NCBI RefSeq assembly: GCF_013618635.1
Contig: NZ_JABLSJ010000004.1
Span: forward strand, 310,001-374,000
From: Thalassobacillus sp. CUG 92003
GTDB taxonomy: Bacteria; Bacillota; Bacilli; Bacillales; Halobacillaceae
DNA: 64,000 nucleotides
Reading direction: 5' to 3'
Shown: positions 52,165-63,739 of the stretch, piece by piece
How positions within the stretch are numbered: the first letter of the stretch is position 1
How the letters are laid out: the number at the start of each line of letters is the position of its first letter
Position numbers and translations under genes: made by a program
Notes under the pieces: generated by a model
The model's input: only the letters and a program-made list of their open reading frames with translations
The model's database searches: none
What the model was told of the DNA's origin: nothing

Positions 52165-52922
52165 TATGCTTCACCTTCTTTCGCATCAGGTGAATCATAT
52201 TCCACAACGGCTAACGTAATATTATCTTCCCCGCCTCGTTGGTTTGCGAGTCTGATCATTTCATGGGAAAACTCATGAAGTTTACCTTGATAAGATGCCA
52301 TTACAGTAAGTTCCTCATCTGTTACTTTATTCGTTAATCCATCCGAACACAGTAAGAGCATATCGCCGTATTCAAACATGAGCGATTTTCGTTCCACGGT
52401 TATGCCAGACTCTGTTCCTAGAGCCTTTAACAGAACATTTTTCCTTGGATGATGTTCTGCTTCTTCTTTACTGATCTGACCCGATCGCACCAGCTCATTG
52501 ACAAGAGAATGATCCTGAGTAATTTGCTTGAATCCATACGAATTGTACAAGTAACAGCGACTATCGCCAATATGAGCGACTGTGACGAACTGTTCAGTGC
52601 ATATAGCCGCCACGACAGTTGTCCCCATCCCTATACAGTCTTCATGATGAGATGCATAATTCAATATGTCCTCATTCACCTCGTGGATAGCCTGAGTTAA
52701 CCACCCTTCTGCCTGTTCCGGGGTCGCCATCCTGCCAGCCTGTTGCCACTTTGTATGTAAATTGGACGCAGTCATTTCACTCGCCACATCACCAGCCCGG
52801 TGGCCTCCCATCCCATCAGCCACCACGGCGAGTATCTGGTTGTTAGCATTGTGGTACAGACCGCCTGCATCTTCATTATGTTGTCTTACCTGTCCCTGAT
52901 CGGTCAAAAAGTAACCGTTCAT
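52164..52922 (-). CDS. prpC: PPM-type protein phosphatase PrpC
   Basis: Metal-dependent phosphatase that reverses PrkC phosphorylation. The 252 residues show TDQGQVRQHNEDAGG, VVADGMGGHRAGDVAS, GMGTTVVAA, HIGDSRCYLY, LLLCSDGLTNKV and GGEDNITLAVV, all PP2C motifs with the metal aspartates. GAGGTGAG precedes the ATG. Pairing with prkC is universal in Bacilli. Confidence 0.96.
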   Translation of the reverse strand: MNGYFLTDQGQVRQHNEDAGGLYHNANNQILAVVADGMGGHRAGDVASEMTASNLHTKWQQAGRMATPEQAEGWLTQAIHEVNEDILNYASHHEDCIGMGTTVVAAICTEQFVTVAHIGDSRCYLYNSYGFKQITQDHSLVNELVRSGQISKEEAEHHPRKNVLLKALGTESGITVERKSLMFEYGDMLLLCSDGLTNKVTDEELTVMASYQGKLHEFSHEMIRLANQRGGEDNITLAVVEYDSPDAKEGEA

Positions 52923-52967
52923 AAGTTCTCACCTCATTTCTTGGTTACGTACGTCATTTGCTCTTTC

Positions 52968-54314
52968 CTATCGTTTTTGAAGCCTGGTTAAAAAGAAGCC
53001 ATCAGAGTCAAATTGGTACGGAAATATTTGCAGACCGACATCACTCTGGCCAGAGCTGTTCTTTAACATTTCCGGTAAATAATGGAAAAATGCCTGATCC
53101 ATTTCAAAATCTTGATGATGCTCCAAAAATGCTCCAATCACATTCTCATTTTCAGCACGGTCCACTGTACAGGTGCTGTAGACTAGTTTACCACCTGGTT
53201 TCAACAGCGGGGCGATTTCTTTAAGCAATTCTCCTTGAATGACACTCAACGCTTCAATATCTTTTTCAGACTTATGGTATTTAATATCCGGTTTACTTCG
53301 CAATACGCCTAACCCCGAACAAGGTGCATCGATCAATATCCGGTCAAAGGTTTCCGGGGAATGCTTACCCTGTAAATGTCTCGAATCAGCCTGGGAAGCG
53401 GTTATTGTCGTAAGATTCAAGTGGACCGCTTTCTCTTCTACCATTTTGGCTTTATTACTGTGGAGATCATAAGCTGTAATGTGCCCTTTATCATGCATGA
53501 GCTCCGCCATATGTGTCGTTTTTCCGCCCGGAGCACTGCAAGCATCCAACACATCCAAGCCCGGACCTAAATCCATCAACTCTGCAACAAGCATAGAGCT
53601 TTGGTCTTGGATAGTCAATTTTCCTTCAGAAAAGAGAGGGTGTTTTAAAATATTACCTGAGTCAATCACGATGCCTTGAGGAGACAATTGGCTGGCCGTC
53701 ACCTCGAAGCCATCTTCTTGAAGCATCCGCATGGCTTCTTCACGATCAATCTTGAGAGGTTGGATTCGAACAGCAGCAGGCTTTTGATGAATATTAGCAT
53801 GGGCCATTCGTTCCGTCACTTCAAACCCGTACATTCCGATCCATCGTTGAATCATCCAGCGAGGATGGCTCGTTTCAATCGCTAAACGCTCAACAGGATC
53901 TTCAATTGTTTCAAGCGAAGGGACCCCCTTGCGTTGAATATTCCGGAGTACGCCGTTCACCAAGGAAGCCACCCCTTTATGACCCTTATCCTTAGCTATA
54001 TTAACCGCTTCATGGATAATCGCGTGGTCCGGCACTTTATCTAAAAACTTCATTTGGTAGACTGACATGTATAACAACCATTTTACCCAGGCGTGTAATT
54101 TTTTCTGTTTCGTAATAAAAGGTGCTGTATAAAATTCAATCAAGTCGCGACGCTGCAAGGTACCGTACACGATTTCGGTGAGCAAAGCGCCATCACGATC
54201 CGATAGCCCCTTGTGGTGCATCGCCTGGTCAATCAGGACGTGACTGAACCCACCCTGATCCCCGATTTTTGTCAGTATGTCCAACGCCGTTTCTCTTAAC
54301 GTAAAACTACTCAT
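52968..54314 (-). CDS. rsmB: 16S rRNA (cytosine-967-C5)-methyltransferase
   Basis: Methylates C967 of 16S rRNA. The 448 residues combine an N-terminal NusB-like RNA-binding domain (about 1-135) with a SAM methyltransferase: [32 protein letters not shown] (first catalytic Cys) and [13 protein letters not shown] (second Cys). ATG 54314 is preferred, preceded by GGGTGA; a GTG three codons upstream is possible. It overlaps the fmt end by eight bases. Confidence 0.95.
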   Translation of the reverse strand: MSSFTLRETALDILTKIGDQGGFSHVLIDQAMHHKGLSDRDGALLTEIVYGTLQRRDLIEFYTAPFITKQKKLHAWVKWLLYMSVYQMKFLDKVPDHAIIHEAVNIAKDKGHKGVASLVNGVLRNIQRKGVPSLETIEDPVERLAIETSHPRWMIQRWIGMYGFEVTERMAHANIHQKPAAVRIQPLKIDREEAMRMLQEDGFEVTASQLSPQGIVIDSGNILKHPLFSEGKLTIQDQSSMLVAELMDLGPGLDVLDACSAPGGKTTHMAELMHDKGHITAYDLHSNKAKMVEEKAVHLNLTTITASQADSRHLQGKHSPETFDRILIDAPCSGLGVLRSKPDIKYHKSEKDIEALSVIQGELLKEIAPLLKPGGKLVYSTCTVDRAENENVIGAFLEHHQDFEMDQAFFHYLPEMLKNSSGQSDVGLQIFPYQFDSDGFFLTRLQKR

Positions 54315-55254
54315 TCTGTTCACCCAGCTTATCTCCGATACTTAAGGAACTTCCGGTGCCATTTAAAAAGTCTGTTGCAGACATACGTTTCTTGCCTGAG
54401 GGTTGGACACTGGTCAATTTAATACCTTTTTGATCACCCGTTTGAACAATAAATCCATCAGCTTCAATGGCTGCAACTTCTCCGGCTGCTCCATTAAAGG
54501 TCTGGTTAACAGGGGTCCCCCACCATACTTTGAGCGGTTTCCCTTGATAGTAGGTTGCGGCTACCGGCCAAGGGTGTAATCCTCTAATATGGTTATAGAC
54601 GTGTTGCTGCGATTCCTGCCAATTGATCCATTCCTGGTCCCGTTTGATATTTCGGGCAAATGACACATCCGCTTCATTTTGTTGAATCGGCTGGATCGCT
54701 TGTTTAAACAAGCGAGGGATCGTCTCGGATAGAAGTTCGGCTCCGGCAGAAGCGAGTTTATCATGAAGGGACCCAACGTGATCCTCTTCAGTTATGGGAA
54801 CTTCCGTCTGCGTTAAAATATCCCCTGCATCCAGTTTCTTAACCATATACATAATGGTAATGCCGGTTTTCTTTTTACCTTCCAAAAGAGCATAATGAAT
54901 AGGAGCTCCGCCTCTTAATTCAGGAAGCAGCGATGCATGGACATTGATGCAGCCATACTCCGGCCTTTCCAATAACTCAACCGGTAGAATTTGACCATAC
55001 GCAGCCGTCACAATAAGATCAGGTTGATACGCCAAAACTTTATGATATTCCTCATTGATTTTCTCTGGTTGCAGTACAGGAATGTCATGGTGATGAGCTG
55101 CTTCTTTGACAGGGGGCGGGGTAAGCACACGTTTTCTCCCTTTAGGGCGGTCTGGCTGTGTAACCGCCAATACGACCTCGTAGCCGTCAGCGACGATGCG
55201 GTTTAGTACCGGCACCGCAAAGTCCGGTGTGCCCATAAAAACGATTCGTTTCAT
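54307..55254 (-). CDS. fmt: Methionyl-tRNA formyltransferase
   Basis: Formylates initiator Met-tRNA. The 315 residues start [17 protein letters not shown], contain [19 protein letters not shown] (catalytic Asn/His region) and [18 protein letters not shown], then a C-terminal OB-like tRNA domain. AGGAGAG lies upstream. In B. subtilis defA sits between priA and fmt; here only 18 bases separate them. Confidence 0.96.
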   Translation of the reverse strand: MKRIVFMGTPDFAVPVLNRIVADGYEVVLAVTQPDRPKGRKRVLTPPPVKEAAHHHDIPVLQPEKINEEYHKVLAYQPDLIVTAAYGQILPVELLERPEYGCINVHASLLPELRGGAPIHYALLEGKKKTGITIMYMVKKLDAGDILTQTEVPITEEDHVGSLHDKLASAGAELLSETIPRLFKQAIQPIQQNEADVSFARNIKRDQEWINWQESQQHVYNHIRGLHPWPVAATYYQGKPLKVWWGTPVNQTFNGAAGEVAAIEADGFIVQTGDQKGIKLTSVQPSGKKRMSATDFLNGTGSSLSIGDKLGEQNE

Positions 55255-55272
55255 ATTTCAAGGTCTCTCCTT

Positions 55273-57684
55273 TTACATCAGCTGGTATGGTTGAAAATCT
55301 ACCGTAATCTGCAGTCCATTCTCTTCTTTCATTTCATCTTCATAGTAATGCAGAATGCGTTTTATCAGTTTTCGCTGCTCAGGTTCCTTTTTGTATTTTA
55401 TCATGCATTGATAGCGATATCTATTATTGATCCGCGTTAAAGCGGAAGGTGTAGGGCCGAGCACATTAGCCTGGTCAGACAGTTTCGTTTTCATAAATTG
55501 AGCAATTTTCATCGCGGCTTCTTTGACACGAAGCTGGTTCGGATGCGAAATCGTAATCAAGGTCAAAAAATAATAGGGGGGATACTGAAAAGCCTTCCTC
55601 AGTTTCATTTCCTCATGAAAAAAAGATCCATAATCATAGCGACTGGCAAGCTCGATACTGTAATGCTCAGGTGAATAAGTCTGCACAATCACTTCGCCGG
55701 GTTTATAGTGCCTTCCCGCTCTCCCACTCACTTGTGTCAGCAATTGAAACGTTTTTTCAGAAGCCCGAAAATCAGGAAGATTCAATAGGGTATCTGCAGC
55801 CAATACCCCCACCAGTGTGACATTCCCAAAGTCAAGCCCTTTGGCAATCATTTGTGTCCCTAATAGAATATCAGCCTTGCCGTCCCCAAACTGTTTCAAC
55901 AACTTTTCATGGGCGCCTTTTCTCCGGGTGGTATCCACGTCCATCCGGATGACTTCAGCTTCCGGTAATAATTGCTGAAGAGATTCTTCGACTTTTTGAG
56001 TCCCTGTTCCGAAATACCGGATCGTCTCACTTTCACATTCAGGGCATTGAGCAGGCATTGGTTCCTCATAGGAACAATAATGGCATTTTAGCGCCTCATG
56101 GTTACGGTGGTAGGTTAAGGCAATATCACAATGCGGACATTCCATAACTTCGCCGCAATCCCGGCACATGACAAACGTGGAATACCCGCGTCGGTTTAAA
56201 AACAAGACCGTCTGTTCATTTTTTTCTATCCGTTCCTTGATCTTTTCGATTAAAGCACGTGAGAACATCGACCGATTGCCCGCATGAAGCTCATCTCTCA
56301 TATCCACCAACTCAACCTCGGGCATGTTGGCATCCATCATGCGTTTCGTCAGCGTGAGAAGCGTGTAATTGCCTTTCTGAGCCCTCGCATAGGTCTCAAG
56401 AGTGGGGGTAGCACTCCCAAGCACGACTGGGCAAGCATGGTTTTCACTTCGATAAATCGCTACGTCACGCGCATGATATCGTGTGCGGTCTTCTTGCTTA
56501 TAACTGGATTCATGTTCTTCGTCAATAATGATGATACCTAAATTCGTAAACGGCGCGAAAATAGCTGATCGTGCTCCGACAACAACTTGCACTTCTTTTT
56601 TTTGTATTTTACGCCACTCATCATATTTCTCCCCTGCAGACAAAGCACTATGAAACACAGCTACACGAGAGCCGAAACGACCTTTGAAACGTTCGACCAT
56701 TTGCGGAGTAAGCGCAATTTCCGGGACGAGCATGATCGCTTCTTTCCCTTGATCGATCGCCTGTTGTATGGATTGCAAATAGATCTCCGTCTTGCCGCTT
56801 CCTGTCACGCCATGGAGTAAAAAAACACCCTGGTCTTGTTGGTTCATCGTCGTTAGTATAGGGGTGATCGCATCACGCTGCTCGTCTGTTAACGGAAACG
56901 GCTCCGTTCTTGCAAAATCTCTATGTTGGTACGGATCACGGTATATTTCCTGCTGGTACGTAGTGAGCAAACCTTTTTTCAAAAGCGGCTTTAGTGATGC
57001 TCTGGTCGTCTGTAAATGGTCGAGCAGTTGCGCTTGAGGAATCGCTGTCGGCTGCTCTGCAAAGTAATTCAGCAGATCTTTCTGTTTAGTCGCTTGCTTT
57101 GGCAGGTCGACGATAGCTTCTTCGAGAGCTGTCGGATCATGGGCAGGTTCAATCATGGTGGTTGTTTTCGTTGTTTCCCTGCTCTTCACTTTGTACCGGA
57201 CTTCTATCAGCCCTTCTCGGACCTGCTTTTGAAGCCGATTGTACGTTATGTGGGATTCTTCGAACTCCGCATACGGTACAATGTCCCGGCCAGCAAACAA
57301 TTCTTCCAAATCCTCCTCTAACACAACATCACCGTTTCGTTCTAAATCTTTATCATATTTAGCTTTCAGCACTTGAGGCAGCATCACCTGAAAACAGGAA
57401 ATGTAAAAACTAAGCGTTTGTTTCGACAACCATTTGCCCAAATCCAGTAATTCTTCCGTCAAAACGGGTTCCAAATCAAGAACATCGGATAAGGACTTCA
57501 GCTTATTAAAATCACTCTCGGCGGCAAGTCCCACAACAAACCCCATTACTTTTCGGGAACCGAATGGCACAATCACCCTGACGCCAGGCTGCACGATATG
57601 CTGGTAAGCCTCAGGGATTTTATAATCAAAAGGGCGATCCGTTTGGGTGGAAGGTACATCAACAATGACACGCGCAATGTTCAC
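55273..57684 (-). CDS. priA: Primosomal protein N' (replication restart helicase PriA)
   Basis: Reloads the replicative helicase at stalled forks. The 803 residues include the N-terminal 3'-end-binding domain, the helicase core (GVTGSGKTEIYLQS, IDEEHESSYKQEDRT, GSATPTLETY), eight zinc-binding cysteines in CRDCGEVMECPHC and CHYCSYEEPMPAQCPEC, and QVSGRAGRHYKPGEV. The start is GTG, overlapping the coaBC stop as GTGA. Confidence 0.97.
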   Translation of the reverse strand: MNIARVIVDVPSTQTDRPFDYKIPEAYQHIVQPGVRVIVPFGSRKVMGFVVGLAAESDFNKLKSLSDVLDLEPVLTEELLDLGKWLSKQTLSFYISCFQVMLPQVLKAKYDKDLERNGDVVLEEDLEELFAGRDIVPYAEFEESHITYNRLQKQVREGLIEVRYKVKSRETTKTTTMIEPAHDPTALEEAIVDLPKQATKQKDLLNYFAEQPTAIPQAQLLDHLQTTRASLKPLLKKGLLTTYQQEIYRDPYQHRDFARTEPFPLTDEQRDAITPILTTMNQQDQGVFLLHGVTGSGKTEIYLQSIQQAIDQGKEAIMLVPEIALTPQMVERFKGRFGSRVAVFHSALSAGEKYDEWRKIQKKEVQVVVGARSAIFAPFTNLGIIIIDEEHESSYKQEDRTRYHARDVAIYRSENHACPVVLGSATPTLETYARAQKGNYTLLTLTKRMMDANMPEVELVDMRDELHAGNRSMFSRALIEKIKERIEKNEQTVLFLNRRGYSTFVMCRDCGEVMECPHCDIALTYHRNHEALKCHYCSYEEPMPAQCPECESETIRYFGTGTQKVEESLQQLLPEAEVIRMDVDTTRRKGAHEKLLKQFGDGKADILLGTQMIAKGLDFGNVTLVGVLAADTLLNLPDFRASEKTFQLLTQVSGRAGRHYKPGEVIVQTYSPEHYSIELASRYDYGSFFHEEMKLRKAFQYPPYYFLTLITISHPNQLRVKEAAMKIAQFMKTKLSDQANVLGPTPSALTRINNRYRYQCMIKYKKEPEQRKLIKRILHYYEDEMKEENGLQITVDFQPYQLM

Positions 57685-58886
57685 AACAGGTCATCCTTTA
57701 AATCGTTCGCAATGTGTTCGAAAATTTTTGTGGCCAAGTCATCTTTGGACATGATGGGCATCTCCACCGTGTGCTCTTGCTTGTTCACATACACAGCAAT
57801 ATTCGTATCCTGTCCAAACCCTGCCCCCTCCTCTTTAATATTGTTCACAACAATGGCATCAAGGTTTTTCTTGCTCAGTTTTTGCAAACCATATTCAAGC
57901 GGTCTCTCCGATTCAGCAGCAAACCCGACTAGAAATTGGTCCGATTTCTTTTCGCCTAGCGTGTAAAGAATATCTTTCGTCCGTTCCATTTCCACCGTGT
58001 AATCGCCAGGTTGTTTTTTCATTTTTTCTTGATACGTATGTTTGGGGCGATAATCCGCCACAGCGGCTGCTTTGATGACAATATCAGCCTGTTCAAAATG
58101 AGCCAAAACCGCTTGATACATATCTTCAGCTGACATAACATCAATGCGGTTCACTCCTGAGGGCGTCGCTAACTCCACCGGTCCAGTAATCAACGTAACG
58201 TCCGCTCCTAAGCGGGCCGCCTGCCTTGCTAAAGCAAACCCCATTTTCCCTGAAGAAGGGTTGGAAAAATACCGAACTGGATCGATCCGCTCACGTGTTG
58301 GACCTGCTGTAATCAATACACGCCTCCCATGTAAAAAAGCCGCTTGACTGCTATCCTTCTCAAGTACTTGAATAATCGTTTCGGGTTCTTCTAATCTCCC
58401 TTTTCCTACATAACCACAGGCGAGGTAACCTTCTCCAGGCTCGATAAACTTAAAACCCCACTCATCTAATCGCTGCATGTTTTGTATCACAGAAGGATGA
58501 GCATACATGTGTACATTCATGGCAGGCGCAATATAAACTGGCGCCTCAGTGGCTAAGAGTGTTGTGGAGAGCATATCGTCGGCAATCCCGTTCGACAGTT
58601 TACCTAGAATGTTGGCAGTGGCCGGAGCAAGCAGCACCACATCCGCCCAATCCGCTACATCAATATGCTGGATTCCGGAAGGATCTTCTTCGTCAAATGT
58701 ATCAGTGTACACGGGTTCTCTCGAAAGCGCCTGGAACGTCAATGGGTTGACAAACTTTGTCGCACTCTCAGTCATCACAACTTTTACTTCTGCGCCTGAT
58801 TGAACAAGCTTACTCGTTAATGCACAGGCTTTATAAGCCGCTATCCCACCTGATACACCAAGCATAATTTTCTTCCCCTTAAGCAT
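57681..58886 (-). CDS. coaBC: Bifunctional phosphopantothenoylcysteine decarboxylase / synthetase
   Basis: Two successive steps of coenzyme A synthesis. The 401 residues show the flavin-dependent CoaC half (GVSGGIAAYKACALTSKL, PAMNVHMYAHP and the lid cysteine in GYLACGYVGKGRLEEP) and the CoaB half from about residue 185 (VLITAGPTRERIDPVRYFSN, IKAAAVADYRPKH). ATG 58886 has GAGGTG six bases upstream; a GTG three codons earlier overlaps that site. Confidence 0.96.
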   Translation of the reverse strand: MLKGKKIMLGVSGGIAAYKACALTSKLVQSGAEVKVVMTESATKFVNPLTFQALSREPVYTDTFDEEDPSGIQHIDVADWADVVLLAPATANILGKLSNGIADDMLSTTLLATEAPVYIAPAMNVHMYAHPSVIQNMQRLDEWGFKFIEPGEGYLACGYVGKGRLEEPETIIQVLEKDSSQAAFLHGRRVLITAGPTRERIDPVRYFSNPSSGKMGFALARQAARLGADVTLITGPVELATPSGVNRIDVMSAEDMYQAVLAHFEQADIVIKAAAVADYRPKHTYQEKMKKQPGDYTVEMERTKDILYTLGEKKSDQFLVGFAAESERPLEYGLQKLSKKNLDAIVVNNIKEEGAGFGQDTNIAVYVNKQEHTVEMPIMSKDDLATKIFEHIANDLKDDLL

Positions 58887-58919
58887 CACATTCACCTCGT
58901 TTTCTCCGTAATGATAACG

Positions 58920-58957
58920 AAGAGCCGCGCTAACATACTCAGTCCAGCGCGGCTCTT
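58920..58957 (-). terminator. Hairpin between rpoZ and coaBC
   Basis: AAGAGCCGCGCT pairs with AGCGCGGCTCTT over 12 bases. The T-run is on the plus-strand side, so on the minus strand it is at best an attenuating structure. Confidence 0.4.
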
Positions 58958-58993
58958 TTAGAAAGTTTGATACGTATGTTTACTCAGCCCCGA

Positions 58994-60104
<1,111 letters not shown>

Positions 60105-60189
60105 AACTGGCTCCTCCTTCTTGACGCTCAATCCGCGTCTCTGTTCACTATTTCTATTATATGAGAAAAAACGGTCAAATCTCAAATAA

Positions 60190-61071
60190 TTACTCTATAT
60201 TTTGTACCTGTTCTTTAATTTTCTCAAGTTCACTCTTTAATGAGACGACCCATTCGCTAATTTTGGGATCATTCGCTTTAGAACCAATCGTATTCACTTC
60301 CCTATGCATCTCTTGCACGATAAAATCAAGGCGGCGACCGAGAGGCGTATCCTGCCTGATCGTTTGCATAAAATGCTCAGAATGAGACGCTAATCGCGTA
60401 ATTTCCTCTGACACATCGCCTTTTTCCGCTAATAACGCAACTTCCTGCACCACTTTGCCATCATCTGAGGCGAATTCGTTTTCCGTATATGCTTCAATTC
60501 TTGCCTTGATTCGCTCCTGATATTCACGAACTACCAAAGGTCTTCGTTCTTCGATGTTAGCGATGTGTTTGTTTACGACAGTCATGCGCTCAATTAAATC
60601 CTCTGCCAACACATCCCCTTCTTGGCTTCTCATGGAAACTAACTGTTCCATTGACCGCTCCAATGCCGTGATTAATGGGGTTTCAAGCTCATCTATGTCT
60701 GTCTCCTGCTCATTGACGGAAAATAACGCTTCCAGCTTCGTAACATTATCAACTGATACGTCTCCAGTCAAGTCGTATTTTTGTTTCGCTTGTTGGACAA
60801 ACGCCATGTATTGCTCCATTACATCCCAATCTACATGCAAGGCTCGCTTCGTGATTCCAGCACCTTTAATGGTCACGAAGATATCGACCCGGCCTCTGTG
60901 GATGTAATGGTGAATGACCTTCTTCAATCGCTCCTCCCAATAAAGCAGCGACCCGGGGAGTTTAGGGGAAATGTCTAAATAGCGATAATTAACGCTGCGA
61001 ACTTCCACCGTTATGTAGCTTTCTTGAAAATGGACCGTTTCTCTCCCATAACCCGTCATGCTATACACCAT
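60190..61071 (-). CDS. yloC: YicC/YloC family endoribonuclease
   Basis: Member of the YicC family, for which endoribonuclease activity has been shown in E. coli and B. subtilis members. The 293 residues start [15 protein letters not shown] and end [20 protein letters not shown]; the middle has [19 protein letters not shown], and the C-terminus has [29 protein letters not shown] precedes the ATG. First gene of the yloC-remA-gmk-rpoZ-coaBC-priA unit. Confidence 0.94.
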   Translation of the reverse strand: MVYSMTGYGRETVHFQESYITVEVRSVNYRYLDISPKLPGSLLYWEERLKKVIHHYIHRGRVDIFVTIKGAGITKRALHVDWDVMEQYMAFVQQAKQKYDLTGDVSVDNVTKLEALFSVNEQETDIDELETPLITALERSMEQLVSMRSQEGDVLAEDLIERMTVVNKHIANIEERRPLVVREYQERIKARIEAYTENEFASDDGKVVQEVALLAEKGDVSEEITRLASHSEHFMQTIRQDTPLGRRLDFIVQEMHREVNTIGSKANDPKISEWVVSLKSELEKIKEQVQNIE

Positions 61072-61104
61072 GATGCGTCACCTCACTCCTTTTATCTCAC
61101 CCAT

Positions 61105-61110
61105 ATTCTA
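61105..61110 (-). promoter_or_regulatory. Promoter for yloC (extended -10)
   Basis: Minus strand TGCTAGAAT, an extended -10 about 34 bases before the start; -35 weak. Confidence 0.4.
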
Positions 61111-61299
61111 GCAAAAACAATTGCAGCCTGGCTAATCTAACCCTGAAATGCCCACCGGGGGTTTAAAAGTATTTTTATTTCAAAATTCTCTCTAATCACC
61201 TATCATCAATCAACGTGTTTCGATATGGAAGCATAATGCGCGGCACTGCTCCGTTTAACATGCCACTTCTCTTCCAACATGGAGAAACTCCGGCTATTC

Positions 61300-61308
61300 A
61301 TGCTATAC
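61300..61308 (+). promoter_or_regulatory. Promoter for rqcH (extended -10)
   Basis: TGCTATACT, extended -10, 25 bases before the rqcH start; -35 weak. Confidence 0.4.
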
Positions 61309-61333
61309 TAGCAATCATGAGAGGTGAACGATC

Positions 61334-63070
61334 ATGTCATTTGACGGCGTTGTAACCCGGGCTATGGTACACGAATTACAAGAAACCATCATGCCGGGTA
61401 GAATAATGAAAATCTATCAACCAACTGATACGGAATTAGTCTTTACGATCAGGCATAACAGAAAGAACCACAGTCTATTACTATCGGCGCATCCCAGCTA
61501 TGCCCGCTTCCATTTGACTGAGGACCAATATCGCAATCCGAAAGAACCACCTATGCTTTGTATGTTACTCAGAAAACATCTTACCGGGGGTTTTATTGAA
61601 TCCATTGAACAAGTGAGCATGGAGCGGATTGTGAAGATTCATGTCCACACACGGAATGAAGTCGGTGATGAAACACGCAAAACCCTAATCATTGAAGTAA
61701 TGGGGAAACATTCTAACATCCATTTAGTTGATGACGAAGAAGGGCACATACTCGATAGCGTGAAACATATATCGCCTTCTCAAAATAGACACCGCATTAT
61801 CATGCCAGGGCAACCTTATAAATTACCACCTGAACAAGGTAAACTTGACCCTACAACACTACACCCGGACGCATTCGTTAAGAAGCTTGATTTTAACACT
61901 GGTAAACTTGACCGGCAAATTCTTAGTATAGTGATGGGGTTTTCCCCCCTCCTGACGAAAGAAATCGCCTTTCAAGCCCGTCTGGGGTCCCAAGCTGCCT
62001 ACAAGCATCAATTCGAAAAAGTCCAGCAGGCAATTATTGAACATGATTATCATCCCTGGGTCGCGCGCGGGTCGCACGAGTATTTTTACGTGCTGCCTTT
62101 AGAAACGATCGAACATGCGAAAGAGACATTTACAACGGTAAGCGGCATGCTGGATGCGTTTTATTCAGGCAAAGCTGAGCGCGATCGTGTCAAACAACAA
62201 GCAGGTGATTTGTATCGATTCTTAAAAAACGAACGAGACAAAAACAAACGTAAAATCAAAAAGCACGAGCAAACCTTGCTAAGAGCTGAATCAGCTGATT
62301 ACTATCAAAAAATGGGCGAGTTACTGACAGCACACCTTCACAAGGTTCGCGCTGGCGATCGAACGGTAACGGTAGTTGATTATTATGACCCCGAGCAAAG
62401 GGAATTGACTATCGAACTCAACCCGAACAAATCGCCCAGCACTAATGCCCAAAACTTTTTCCATACGTATCAAAAGATGAAAAAATCAGGGGAAGTCGTA
62501 CACAAAGAGATCGAGAAAGCAAAGCAGGAAATCACGTATTTTGAAGAACTCATTCAACAAGTCGAAACAGCACGTGAACAAGACATCGACGAAATCCGGG
62601 AAGAGCTGCGTGAGCAAGGCTATTTGAGAAAAAAACCAAGTCGTTCCAAAAAGAAACAAAAACAAACAAGGCCTTCGCCGGAACAGTTCGTATCGAGCGA
62701 AGGGACGCCCATCTATGTCGGTAAAAACAATAAACAAAATGAGTACCTAACGACACGCCTTGCCCATAAAAACGATACGTGGCTCCACACCAAAAATATT
62801 CCAGGCTCTCACGTCGTCATTCGCGGGGAAAACCCGGGCGAGGATACATTGCTTGAAGCGGCTCAATTAGCAGCCATTTTCAGCAAATCCAAGCACTCTT
62901 CGTCCGTGCCAGTCGACTACACAAAAATCCATCACGTCAAGAAACCATCCGGTGCTAAGCCCGGATATGTCACGTATGACCATCAACAAACGTTATTCGT
63001 CACGCCCGATGAATCGTTTGTAAGGGAATTAAAAGAAGACACGGCAACTGAAGAAACGAAGAGGCCATAG
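61334..63070 (+). CDS. rqcH: Ribosome quality control protein RqcH (NFACT family)
   Basis: Binds 50S subunits holding stalled peptides and recruits Ala-tRNA to add alanine tails; formerly described as fibronectin-binding protein FbpA/YloA. Of 578 residues, the N-terminal NFACT-N domain starts MSFDGVVTRAMVHELQETIM, a central coiled coil spans about 290-440, and the NFACT-R domain holds NNKQNEYLTTRLAHKNDTWL and IPGSHVVIR. The conserved Asp-Arg pair at 97-98 reads Glu-Arg (IEQVSMERIVKI). AGAGGTGAA precedes the ATG. It reads against the neighbouring genes. Confidence 0.95.
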   Translation: MSFDGVVTRAMVHELQETIMPGRIMKIYQPTDTELVFTIRHNRKNHSLLLSAHPSYARFHLTEDQYRNPKEPPMLCMLLRKHLTGGFIESIEQVSMERIVKIHVHTRNEVGDETRKTLIIEVMGKHSNIHLVDDEEGHILDSVKHISPSQNRHRIIMPGQPYKLPPEQGKLDPTTLHPDAFVKKLDFNTGKLDRQILSIVMGFSPLLTKEIAFQARLGSQAAYKHQFEKVQQAIIEHDYHPWVARGSHEYFYVLPLETIEHAKETFTTVSGMLDAFYSGKAERDRVKQQAGDLYRFLKNERDKNKRKIKKHEQTLLRAESADYYQKMGELLTAHLHKVRAGDRTVTVVDYYDPEQRELTIELNPNKSPSTNAQNFFHTYQKMKKSGEVVHKEIEKAKQEITYFEELIQQVETAREQDIDEIREELREQGYLRKKPSRSKKKQKQTRPSPEQFVSSEGTPIYVGKNNKQNEYLTTRLAHKNDTWLHTKNIPGSHVVIRGENPGEDTLLEAAQLAAIFSKSKHSSSVPVDYTKIHHVKKPSGAKPGYVTYDHQQTLFVTPDESFVRELKEDTATEETKRP

Positions 63071-63100
63071 CCCACGAGGGGTACCGGCCTCTTCGTTCTT
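63055..63100. terminator. Terminator after rqcH, shared with pyrE
   Basis: AACGAAGAGGCC (within the last rqcH codons) pairs with GGCCTCTTCGTT, followed by CTTTAT. It serves converging rqcH and pyrE. Confidence 0.65.
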
Positions 63101-63130
63101 TATATCTCATTGCTTCAGGCGTTTCTGCAA

Positions 63131-63739
63131 TTATTGGTTTTCCAACCATTCTTGTAATTTTGTTTCATCTTGTGAGGATAGTTGATTTTCTCTTTTCATC
63201 ATGGTCATCAGTTCGTTCAGATCAAACAAGGAGGTAAACGGATAGGACGCTTCTTGAAAAGCTTGGTGAGCACGGTTTAAACCATAGCTGAAGATAGACA
63301 GGACCTGCAGGACTTCTCCACCGGCATCCCTAATCGCATGTGCTGCGTGTAAAGATGATTGGCCGGTTGATACTAAATCTTCAATGAGCACCACTTTTTC
63401 CCCTCGTGCAAATGTCCCTTCAATTTGATTTTGCTTACCGTGTTTTTTAGCTGAAGACCGGACATAAACCATCGGGAGGTTCAAACGGTCTGCTACAAAA
63501 GCAGCATGAGGTATGCCAGCCGTAGCACATCCGGCAATGACATCCACATCTTCATCCATGGCCTTAATCTTGTCTATGAAAAACTCAGCTATTTGCGTTC
63601 TGATCTCAGGGTAAGACATCGTCAAACGATTATCACAATAAATGGGCGATTCAATCCCAGAGGTCCAAATGAAGGGCTGCTCCACATTAATTTGCACCGC
63701 TCCGATTTGCAGAAGCTTACCTGCGAGTGTGTGGGACAT
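63131..63739 (-). CDS. pyrE: Orotate phosphoribosyltransferase
   Basis: Converts orotate and PRPP to OMP in pyrimidine synthesis. The 202 residues contain FIWTSGIESPIYCDNRL, YVRSSAKKHGKQNQIEG and the PRPP loop VVLIEDLVSTGQSS. AAAGGAG lies six bases before the ATG. The start overlaps the end of pyrF by 23 bases. It ends the pyr operon. Confidence 0.97.
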   Translation of the reverse strand: MSHTLAGKLLQIGAVQINVEQPFIWTSGIESPIYCDNRLTMSYPEIRTQIAEFFIDKIKAMDEDVDVIAGCATAGIPHAAFVADRLNLPMVYVRSSAKKHGKQNQIEGTFARGEKVVLIEDLVSTGQSSLHAAHAIRDAGGEVLQVLSIFSYGLNRAHQAFQEASYPFTSLFDLNELMTMMKRENQLSSQDETKLQEWLENQ

